From NCBI GenBank assembly GCA_943704495.1, contig CALSCR010000538.1, forward strand, positions 8,220 to 30,454: a stretch of DNA of 22,235 nucleotides, given 5' to 3'. The DNA comes from Pigoraptor chileana (taxonomy: Eukaryota > Opisthokonta > Filasterea). The position numbers and the translations under genes are program-made. This document shows, one piece after another, positions 11,282 to 20,300 of the stretch. Under the pieces are notes generated by a model. That model was given only the letters and a program-made list of their open reading frames with translations. It made no database searches and was not told where the DNA came from. How positions within the stretch are numbered: position 1 is the stretch's first letter; every line of letters starts with the position of its first letter.

Positions 11282-11790
11282 ATGAGTGAAGTGGTGCTAA
11301 ACTGCGCATGTCGCATGACACACTTTTGTACCCTTCGAGTAAACAACCGCGAAGGCGACCGAAATAAGACAGAGTCATCAATGCGCAACAACTTTGTTTC
11401 TTCCGGGGATGCATGTATATTGTGTCGTACGCATGCATGTTGTGTTGTGTTCGTGTGTGTGTTTGTGTTTGTGTTTGTGTTTGTGCTTGTGTTTGTGTTT
11501 TGTGTTTGCTTGTGGGTGTGCTGACTGGAGTGCATTTGTGAGGTGGGATGCACAGTGTGAGCGGGCAATGCAAGTGTGTGAATGTGCAAGCGGTGATCAG
11601 TCGTCTCGGCAGACCCACGCCACAGACAAGGGGAAATCGACAAGAAGAACAAGAAGAAAGAAAGGCGCGATTTGCGAAATGTGAGGTTTACGCGCAACGC
11701 AAACGCGCGAGCGATATAAAGCAACAAAAAACAAAGCAACAGCGAAAAGAAAACGCAGCAGCGATAAAAAACATGGCCGGACGTCGTTGA
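11282..11790 (+). CDS. Weak candidate small two-exon gene, product unknown
   Basis: An ATG in good context (ccaaaATGAG) follows a pyrimidine tract and opens a frame beginning MSEVVLNCACRMTHFCTLRV, continuing to about 11425, where a TG-rich tract begins. After ctcggcag (11606-11613) a frame runs to TGA at 11788-11790. It encodes a charged, probably helical segment including EEQEERKARFAKCEVYAQ and IKQQKTKQQRKENAAA. The TG tract lies on the coding strand after the first segment, as in the real introns here. The donor is not clear, no family is recognised, and both parts could be chance ORFs. Confidence 0.2.
11448..11515. repeat. TG/TTTGTG-rich simple repeat
   Basis: Imperfect GTGTTTGTGTTTGTG repeats on the + strand between the two segments of the weak candidate gene. 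On the other strand they create a meaningless Asn/Thr-repeat open frame. Confidence 0.8.
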
Positions 11791-11998
11791 GACGAGCATG
11801 TGGGATGCAGTGGAACGACGGACGGTATTGAAAGCGAGAAAAGACCCACAACCCGCACAATCCCGTTTACACACAAAAACTCACACACACACACATGCAC
11901 ACACGAGAAGTCGAAAAAACCATGTATTATCTATTTTGCAACCAAACAGGAATAAAAAATGTGTCTGCTGGTCAAGTGCGTGTTTGTCACGTGATGCA

Positions 11999-13374
11999 TC
12001 ACATGACCGAGCAACGGGCACCTCCGTTCTCTCCGGCGAGATCTCCGTTTTGCGAATAGAGAGGATTGAGCGACGGATTCATCATTCGCAACTGAGCAAA
12101 TTGGTTGGGGTCAGGGGCGAGAGTGCGTTGAAGCAGACAGGAAAGATGTAAGTTCAAGTCAGTGTCTTAGGCGCTGTGCCCATGATGGACTCCCATAAAC
12201 AGACAGGAAAGAGTGAACAGAGAGTGGGAAGTTCGATTGGCTGCGAGGACACATACACATGCACAAAAAGAACAACCACCAGCAGCAACGCAGTAACAAA
12301 ACGACAAAAACGAATGAAAAACAACAAGGGCAAACGGAGAGTGACACCCACGCATACAAAACAACACAGCAAGACTGTCTGACATCCGAAACAAACAAAA
12401 AGGGAGTCCTGCTCACCTCTCGCAGTGCCTCCGCCGCTGCACTTTCCGCGCCAAAGTTAATCTGCGTTGCGCCCGGGAGGAGCTGCTGGTAGGCCTGTGC
12501 ACCCGCGAGCTGTTGCAGGCCAGCCTGAGCGTTGCCCACGGCGTTTCCGAGGCCCGCAAGTTGCGCCATCTGCAATTGCGATAGCAGCGCCATGTCGGCA
12601 TTGCGGTGCATACCACCGGCCCCACCACCTCCACCACCACCGCCCCCACCAGCGGCGTTCATTGCCATTGCTGCCGCCAGCATGGACGCGCCATCCACGC
12701 CCTGCTGCATTCCCGGCGGCATGCGATGCTGTTGTGGCATACTACCCGCACCCGCAGCCCCGTTATGGCCATTGCTTGCGCCGTTTCCACGCCCACGTGG
12801 AGCGCCCCGGCCGGCAGACGCTTTCGCCGACGCTTGCATTGCCGCTGACGCCCCCCGTGGCATGGGAGGGCCCATATTCGCAACGATGGACGCTGCGGCG
12901 AATGCCGAATCCTTGTCTTTTCGACGCGTAATTGGTGTTTTACCTCCACCGGCGCGCGGGACGGCGCCATTGCCATTGGCAACAGCGTTCTGGGACACAG
13001 CAGACGCCTTTCCCTTTGCAGATGCAGCGCTTTGCGCAGCAGCGTTTCTCGGAGATCTCGAGGCAACCTTTCTACACTTTGCACAGAGACCGTCGTCGGT
13101 GATGTAGACCATGATGCACTTGCACATGGAGCAGCGCGGCTTCCCAGATGGCGTTCTACTCACGGCAGCAGGGATGGGCTTTACCCTTTTTGCCGGCGGC
13201 GACATTGCGGATGAGTGCGCAGAGGTACTGTTTGAGTGCGCGGGCGACGTAGCCGAGAGACGGGGTTGTGTGGCGTGTGCCTGTTGCGCGGCGGACATGT
13301 GCGCAAGATTGGAAAGCTGTTGTAGCTGGTGGAACTGCTGCGGATGTTGTTGATGCTGTTGCTGCTGCTGTTGC

Positions 13375-13405
<31 letters not shown>

Positions 13406-13958
13406 GCTGCTGCTGTTGTTGTTGTTGTGGATGTTGTGAGTGTTGTTGTTGCTGCTGTTGCTTTTGCAACTGTTGCTGTTGATGTTGCTGTAATTGTAGT
13501 TGTTGTTGTTGGTGTAGGTGTTGCTGTTGTAAGTGCTGTTGGAGTAGGAGCTGTTGGTGCTGGTGTTGCTGCTGTAGTTGTTGTTGTCGTTGTTGTTGTA
13601 GCATCTGGGGATCAACCTGCCCAGATGCGCCCCCCGCACCCGCTGCCCCAGCAAGACCGCCATACTCTTGCCCAAGCAGCGGAAACACGAGCCGTTGTGC
13701 GACGTTGCCGAACTGCAATTGCGACGGCGCAAATTGGTATGTCAGCTGCGAGAGCGATGCACTTCCGCCCGCATTATTCACATCATCCGACACGTCTCCC
13801 GAGGACGCCTGGTTTTCCCCATCGGAGGTTAGAGCGCCATCATCATTTTTGGAAGCGGCGTGAACACCACCGCCGCCGCCGTTTGCTCCGTTGCCAATCG
13901 AGGCCTTTGAGTTGCCTGACGAAGCCTTACTGCGGCCGCGCTTAGTTGGCGCCGACAT
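11999..13958 (-). CDS. Gln-rich low-complexity protein with Cys4 motif and CaaX-like C-terminus (two exons)
   Basis: Exon 1 runs 13958-12417 (514 codons) to a gtgagc donor. Exon 2 runs 12091-11999 after tttgctcag, in the same phase, encoding 30 residues and TGA. The total is 544 residues. It starts MSAPTKRGRSKAS. Residues about 119-215 are almost entirely Gln/His/Leu, with a pure Gln run near 178-201. A basic stretch PPAKRVKP (about 254-261) could be a nuclear signal. Residues 276-295 form C-x2-C-x12-C-x2-C (PRCSMCKCI ... DGLCAKCRK), a probable small zinc-binding knuckle. Gly/Ala/Met-rich low complexity follows. The second exon reads NPLYSQNGDLAGENGG and ends CSVM, which fits a CaaX prenylation box. 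I do not recognise the family. A transcription or RNA-associated role is only a guess from composition. Unspliced read-through of exon 1 gives non-protein-like sequence, which supports the intron. Confidence 0.72.
13314..13604 (-). repeat. CAG/CAA trinucleotide-rich tract encoding poly-Gln
   Basis: Interrupted GTT/GCT repeats on the + strand (CAA/CAG on the coding strand) encode about 97 residues dominated by Gln, with His and Leu interruptions. The mixed CAA/CAG usage and interruptions should make it more stable than a pure CAG run. Confidence 0.85.
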
Positions 13959-14102
13959 TCCGTGGTGTATGTGTGGGTGTGTGCGTGATGTGTCTATATA
14001 TGTGTGTGTATACGCGCACGCAATCGAGAGCAGTCAGAGCGCCATAAGTGCGCAGTTGATGCTATTGATATGAGTGAAGGTCAAGATCGAAGCTGAAACA
14101 GC
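13959..14102. promoter_or_regulatory. Upstream region of the Gln-rich gene
   Basis: A TG-rich leader with a TATATA stretch at about 13995-14000, roughly 40 bp before the minus-strand start codon. This is a possible core promoter; no other motif is evident. Confidence 0.25.
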
Positions 14103-14323
14103 TTAAGGAGCGCGGGATGTAACGGATGGCCTGTTTGATTAAAAAGGTGTGTGTGGTGTATGTGAGCAGAGTTGTCGAGAATCAATTTGTTAAATATTAA
14201 TGAATAATCCCCCTCTCTTATCATGAGCGCCGCTTGTGTTTGTGGTTTGTGTGTGTGAGTGAGTGTGTGTGTGTGTGTGAGTTGTGTGAGTGTGTGTGAG
14301 TGTGTGTGTGAGTGTGAGTGTGT

Positions 14324-14364
<41 letters not shown>

Positions 14365-14582
14365 CAGCAAGGGACCACTCACAGTGAAAAGTCGGTTGAC
14401 ATGATGGTTTTCGCAACATTAATCGTCCGATTGTGCACAAATACACCGGTAACGTTCGATTTGATTTGATGATGTCTGTTGGGAGGACACCCAGCCGCAA
14501 CGATACCGTTAAAAGTCAACAAAACAAGCACATACACGCTCACTTTGGTGGGCATCAGTATCGCAGAAGATGCAGTTGCCAT
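14103..14582 (-). CDS. Weak candidate short secreted peptide (two exons)
   Basis: The ATG at 14580-14582 starts a 66-codon exon (to 14383) that ends at a strong GTGAGT donor. It begins MATASSAILMPTKVSV and continues into the hydrophobic core YVLVLLTFNGIVAAG, a good signal peptide with cleavage near AAG-C. NVTG and NRTI are N-glycosylation sequons. A possible second exon, 14130-14103 after atcaaacag, adds nine residues and a TAA in phase, giving about 75 residues. The intervening tract is CA-rich microsatellite on the coding strand. No family is recognised. Upstream CCAAT and TTTAAA motifs support transcription from this start. The real 3' structure could be different. Confidence 0.3.
14242..14362. 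repeat. TG microsatellite with TGAG interruptions
   Basis: A roughly 120-bp tract of GTGTGT with periodic GAGTGTGTGTGAG interruptions, inside the proposed intron of the short secreted-peptide candidate. Confidence 0.9.
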
Positions 14583-14655
14583 TAGAACCAAACAACAGTA
14601 TTCCGCTCACCACCGGCGGTTGACAGATTGAAGAGATCGCGCGTGCAGCGCCGTC

Positions 14656-14717
14656 TTTTAAAGTATTGGGAATTCGCCGTTGCGCCACAACAGCTCCCTT
14701 GACCTTCTGCTGATTGG
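14656..14717 (-). promoter_or_regulatory. CCAAT and TTTAAA-type promoter motifs
   Basis: Read on the minus strand, CCAATC (14717-14712) is followed by a second CCAAT (14669-14665) and then CTTTAAAAG (14663-14655), about 75-135 bp upstream of the ATG at 14582. The arrangement suits a CCAAT plus TATA-like promoter for the minus-strand candidate. It also implies that this interval does not carry upstream kinase exons. Confidence 0.35.
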
Positions 14718-14872
14718 GCAGTCAATGCTTTCATATGCGGAGTGATCAAAAGACTAATGGTTGACCTGCAACTGACAGGACACACTGAACACACCTGATT
14801 GACCACGAAACAGAACACACCGACGGCACACGCATTCGATGAACAGCTGCATAGGGAAAGAGAGCACACGTA

Positions 14873-14880
<8 letters not shown>

Positions 14881-14955
<75 letters not shown>
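14881..14955. repeat. (CA)n microsatellite, about 37 units
   Basis: The longest pure dinucleotide run inside the window, ending 35 bp before the acceptor of the kinase exon. Its length makes it a likely site for assembly collapse or mis-joining. Confidence 0.97.
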
Positions 14956-14957
<2 letters not shown>

Positions 14958-14990
14958 CCTCACTCACTCACACACGCACATGCAACGCAG

Positions 14991-15509
14991 GCGACTGATT
15001 GCTGGTCCTACGGCATCACAGCGTGGGAGCTCTTTTCCTTCGGCGATGTTCCCTATGCTTCCATATCCACAAACTCCGTCGCGGCGTATGTGCGTGACGG
15101 TGGTCGCCCCTCGATGCCACCGGCGTGTCGAGAAACCTTTTTCAAGGACGTCATTCTCCCCTGTTGGCGGGAAGACCCTTCTCTGCGGCCCACATTCGAG
15201 CACATTGCAAATGTGGCACTACCGCGCGCAATGGAAGAGAATAGATTGGCGGATGATATTCGCATGGATATACGCGGCGATGCACGCACACAACCGGCGC
15301 CAACCGCACTGACGAAGGGCAAGCGCAGTCGCACTATGGAGATTTTCGAGGGATATTCAAATGTTGTCTGTGGGGACGACCCATCTGATGTCGGTGCGAC
15401 GGAAATGATACAGATGACCTTTGGCGCGGATGCTCTGGCGGATGCCAGTTCGTCCATGGCGTCGCTGCTGCCCGCGACGAATTCATACTGTGACTTGTCA
15501 TCCAGCTAA
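14991..15509 (+). CDS. Tyrosine-protein kinase, C-terminal exon only (C-lobe and tail)
   Basis: This exon follows the acceptor tgcaacgcag and runs 172 codons to TAA. It opens with ATDCWSYGITAWELFSFG, the subdomain IX signature DxWSxG with the tyrosine-kinase-type WELFSFG. It continues with VPYASI and then CWREDPSLRPTFEHI, subdomain XI (CWxxxPxxRPxF). The N-lobe, HRD, DFG and APE motifs must lie on upstream exons, which are absent from the window: the 400 bp upstream hold only a possible minus-strand promoter and (CA)n. The tail of about 100 residues contains EGYSNV (a Y-x-N motif that fits a Grb2-type SH2 ligand if phosphorylated) and NSYCDL. Receptor or cytoplasmic type cannot be decided. 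An AATAAA at 15626-15631 is a plausible polyadenylation signal. Confidence 0.88.
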   Translation, partial: ATDCWSYGITAWELFSFGDVPYASISTNSVAAYVRDGGRPSMPPACRETFFKDVILPCWREDPSLRPTFEHIANVALPRAMEENRLADDIRMDIRGDARTQPAPTALTKGKRSRTMEIFEGYSNVVCGDDPSDVGATEMIQMTFGADALADASSSMASLLPATNSYCDLSSS

Positions 15510-16183
15510 TAATTTGATCGCGGAAAGTGTCTCGCCATTGGACGGGAATTCAGTACTGATAGTTACGGGATTCCCTGGATGACACGGTGCACCCACCGTT
15601 TCGCCTCATTCGGCATTTGAATCACAATAAACTATTACTGAAGTTACTGGCGTTCCGGTGTGCCGACAAACAACGTACTTTCAGTTGATTGATCGCAGGT
15701 GATTAAATCGCGGCACAATTGCGCGCCATATTTATCTGTGACGGTGGGGTGCGTTATAATTAGGGTGATGTAACGCAGTGGTACCAATAAACATACCCAG
15801 ACACAGTGAGTGAGTCCCGACTCTCGAGTCAGCCGCCAGTCAGCCGTCAGTCCGGACAACTCGGGGTATGTCTGTCCGGACTACTCACGTGAGTCGTCAC
15901 ACTGAACTGTAGCGGTAAGTGAGTGAGTTGGACGGCTCGGACGGTCCTGAGAGGAACCGTGAGAGAGGGCCGTTGATGCATCTCCCATTCGGCCTTCAAG
16001 TAAATGCTGAAGTTGTTCGATGACTGATCCCATCGTTGCTACTTCTTTGCGTCACATGAAGCGAGCGCTCGTGTCTTGAAACAAATGTTACATCTGCCCG
16101 TGTAGAGGTGTCGAGTGCCTCAATCGGAAGACGACATAACGGCAAGCCACTACACACCCATCGTCGCATTCGCAGGAGGCACT
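15510..16183. other. Intergenic region between the kinase exon and the SIAE-like gene
   Basis: No ORF is supported. It contains AATAAA at 15626-15631 (kinase 3' end), another AATAAA at about 15785, a dyad cluster at 15849-15894, and GAGTGAG-rich DNA to about 15925. The rest is probably the SIAE-like promoter and 5' UTR. No TATA box is clear. Confidence 0.45.
15849..15894. repeat. Inverted repeat plus E-box palindrome
   Basis: AGTCCGGACA (15849-15858) and TGTCCGGACT (15873-15882) are perfect 10-bp inverted arms around a 14-base loop. They are followed at once by the 12-bp palindrome ACTCACGTGAGT (15883-15894). Confidence 0.8.
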
Positions 16184-17290
16184 ATGATGCATGTTCATGT
16201 GCTCACAAAAGCAGCACTGCTCCTCGTGCTCGTTGTCACAGTAATCTGCGATGGGGTTATGTCAACTGCAACAGCCGCAGATGCAACTCCGTCTGCAACG
16301 CCGAGCCCCACTGGGTCGATGCCCAGAAGCCTTCGCCTGCCCACATTCTTTTCAGATAATATGGTACTACAAGGGGAACCGCTGACAACACGGATATGGG
16401 GTGAGTGCACATTTTTATATGTGCGCATATGTATGTGTGTGTGCGCATGTATTGTATGAGTGTACGGGCATATGTATGTGTGTGTGCGCATGTATTGTGT
16501 GAGTGTATGGGCATATGTATGTGTGTGTGCATATGTCTGTATGCGTGCGTATGTATGTGTGCGAATTGTGTGTGTACATATGTTCGTGTGTGTGCGTATG
16601 TATGTGTGTGTGCTTGGGTTACTTCGAGTGATGCAGCTTTAGGTGTAGTCTGTTCTGACACGTGCAACACTATGAGCGTGTGTATTTAGTGGATTCAACC
16701 GCATTATTCTGTAGTGAGCGTGATTTATGCATGATCTTCGTGAGAGCTCCATGTTACTTGCACTGTAACTTTAGTGTTGTCTGAAGTGTAAAATCGCTCA
16801 TAACACTTTCGTCACTTGCACATTTTCTCATACTCATACACACACACAAACGCACACACAAACACACACACACACACACTCACACACACACACAAAGGCT
16901 GGTCTGACGCCACTTCGAGAGTTAGCGTCACACTCGGATCTGCACACACCACAACGGCGACCGCCATTACCGCGGCGGACGGAAAGTGGGAGGTTGAGTT
17001 TGACAAGATGCCCCACGGCGGACCGCATCAGCTGACTGTTAGTATTGTCGACGACAGCACTTCTGATTTGGATGACTTGACGATTGTGCTCTACAATGTC
17101 ATGATAGGCGACGTCTTCTTTTGTTCGGTGAGGGATCTCATTCGTTGGTTTTTTTTTTGGTGTTTTTTTGTGATGCGGACTGCGTTCGGTTGTGTATGCT
17201 CTTCACAATCGCGCCTGATGCACTCTCATCATAATAGCCGGCTTCACTTGTGCTCTCAGTTTGTGCGTGTGTGTGGGTGTGTGTATGTGT

Positions 17291-17339
<49 letters not shown>

Positions 17340-20300
17340 CGTGTGTGAGTGAGTGAGTGTGTGTGTATGTGTGCGTATGCGTGTGTATATGTAATCGTGT
17401 CTAAGATATATGTATGTACCAGCGTAAGTGGATGTGTGCGTCGACATATATATATATATATAGTGTGTGTTGTGCAAATTTGCAAAGTCTCTAGCACTGA
17501 CTGCGCTCCTGTGTGCTTGCATTCCCAACTCGGTCACTCGACTGAATAATGTGTGCGACAGGGGCAATCCAACATGCAAATTACTGTGGTCGTCACATTG
17601 AACGCAACGGACGAAATAGCCGACTCGATAAACTACCCCAATGAGAGTTTACACAGCGGCGCCGGTTTTTTCCGACGTGCCTCTGGAAAATACCTCGTCT
17701 TCTGTACGTTCCGAGACTGCATTATTTCCGAGACTGATATTGCTTGCGGTTTCCTGTGATAGTGCCAGCATGCATAAAGTCTGCGTGTGCATTGCGTGCG
17801 TGTGTGTGCGCGCGTGTGTGTGCATGTGTGCGTTTGCGTGTGTTGGTGTGTGCATGTGCGTGTGCGTGTTGAATGTACAATCGCGTGCAGACTGATGCAC
17901 CGCAACTGACGCTGTAATGTTCTCACTTCCATGCATGTGCACCGCCCTGGCTGTCGCCAGTCCCCGTATGTCTGGGGGGTATCAAGCCCACGCGTTATCA
18001 ACGGAAGCGACATGCACAATTACTTCAGTGCTTTGTGGTGAGTTTATTTTATTGCATCGGATGTTACGTGGATGTCACGTGGTTTGTGTTCGCTGTCGTA
18101 CATTGTCCTATCAGTAGTCTGTGTATATTGTTTGGGTTGGTATGCCAGGGCGTGTTAATTTTATATGTGCGCCCCGTTCAATTTGTGGCCTTGTGTAGGC
18201 TCTGGCTTTCTGGTGTGTGTGTGTGTGTGTGTGTGTACATGTGCATGTGCATCTTACGTGTGTGTGTGCATCTTACTGTATGCGGTGCGCTTGGTCTGTG
18301 GTGCGTATGTATGTGTATACATATGTGTATGTATATATATATGTGTGTAGTGTATATATATATGTGTGTGTGTGTATGTGTAATATATGTGTGTATGTGT
18401 GTATATATATGTGTGTGTGTGTGTGTATGTGTGTATGTGTGTGTGTGTGCGTGCGTATGTGTGCATGTGTATGTGCGTTCCTTCATCTTAAATCGATTCT
18501 GTATTTGCGTTGTTTGGTGCGCCTTGCAGTTATTTCTTCGGTCGCAATCTCATTCGCCACAAACCCAATGCAATTGTGGGGCTTGTCGCAAGGTGAGGGT
18601 CACGTGGTTGTGTGCGCAGACTGTGTAACCGTCACGTGAGCACTAAAGTTTAGTGTATTCGCTTCAAACTGTGTATTAGTGAGGTCACGTGATTAACCTC
18701 TGCCATGTGTATGCACAGTTGTAACGAAGTCGACGTGCAGCATGGCATGTACGCAGTAACGAAGCTGTTTACCTATGTACCATTTCTATTATGCCCAAAA
18801 TCTGTGTTATGTTCTTGTTTCTTGCTCATCTGATGTTGTTGTTAGCCGTATGCTACCGTCTTCTTGCTGCTTACAGTAAAACATTATGTGTGCATTTTCG
18901 TACATGCAAATTACTTCATTGCATTCGATGAACTCATTTTTGTCATTGTCGCTGTGCGTATATGTGTGCGCCCGTATGTATGGATGCGTTTGTGTGTCTC
19001 TGTATGTGTGTGGATGCGTTTGTGTGGGTGGATTTGTGTGGATGCGTTTGTGTGCGTGTCTCTGTGTCTGTGCGTGTTTTTGTGTCGGTGCATTCCAGCT
19101 CAAAGGGCGGAAGTCGCATTGAATCGTGGATGTCGGATGAGTCCCTCGCAAAGTGTTCCATCAACGTACACACAACTCAGTCGTCGCACGCCCAGCTGTA
19201 CAACGGAAACGTCTTTCCGTTTCTGAATCGCAGAGCGCCCTATCATTGCCTATTGTTGGAATGGTCGTAACGTTCGACCTTGGGTAAGTAACCACGGTCG
19301 ACGCACTGACTGTCCACGCATGTCACTCTGCTCATATTTCATTCTCTGCAATTCTATTGTGTGGAGTCCACGGTTATCCATGGTCAAGACACTGATTTGA
19401 ATCCCACATCGCTGCCATTCTCTCACTGTCACCTTTTTGTGGAGTCCCCGGGTCGCTGGCACCCACGTGACCTTTTCAGTGCACCCAAATCGATGATCGG
19501 AATCTTTTGTTGTTGCATAATTACTTACTCACTCTGTATTTCCACCTGCAAAATGCACGTCATTTGTGCTCACGTCGTCACTGCCGCACCCTGTCAGAGC
19601 TAATCCTGGCAGAGTTAACAAACCGCGTTAACGTGTGATTTGGTGTGGGATGGTTAACTTTGAGGTTCATACGGATGGTTAGCGTGTGGTTAATTTGGTC
19701 GTTGTGCTTGTTTGGCAGCGACAACGTGTCTCCAATAGGCTCAATACATCCTCGCAACAAACAAGGCGTGGCGGATCGGTTCTTCCTTCTTGCACGCACG
19801 CTTGTCTACGGAGAAACGGATGTCGTCACTGGCGGTCCCACTTTCTTGTATGCATCGCGGTTGCAAGGTATCCATCACTTTCTCATGTGTGTGCGTGGGT
19901 GTGTGTATGTGTCTGTGTGGGTGTGCATGTAAGCTTGACATGCTCTGTTTGTATGTTAGTCGAAAATGCATCGTGTCTCACCAATTAGACACAATTTGTC
20001 TCTCTGCTGCGATGTGACAACCCTACAGTTCATACAATGCCACACACTATCACTCATCGTACATATGCACACGCGCGCACTCGCTTATACACCACGCGCC
20101 TTCATACCTCATTACACACTCTCACGCACACATACCGACACACATACACACGCACAACCCACCCTGTGCCGAAGCTGAATGGAAGGCGCCTTTATGACTA
20201 GTTACTCGTCTTTCATCTCAGTTTTACAAAGTCTGTATGTATCTGCCATTGACGTGACCACTTCTTCTCACTGTGCACACATGCGAATGTATGCATGTTT

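Noticed and set aside
11128-11874. 248-codon minus-strand ORF
   Set aside because: Its middle is a translated CA repeat and the rest is low complexity or T-rich. Only the last 90 codons look remotely coding, with no recognisable motif.
12159-12416. Read-through of the Gln-rich exon 1 to a 599-residue ORF
   Set aside because: The extra 85 residues are Cys/Phe/Val-rich translation of an intron. A good donor at 12416 and an in-phase last exon at 12091 explain the end better.
14839-15312. Thr-His repeat and Cys-Val repeat ORFs over microsatellites (also at 3621, 16405, 17138, 18178, 18217, 22050)
   Set aside because: These are translations of (CA)n or (TG)n in different frames and are not proteins.
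19395-19408. tRNA T-loop-like gatttgaatcccac
   Set aside because: No cloverleaf arms could be matched around it on either strand, and it sits inside an intron.
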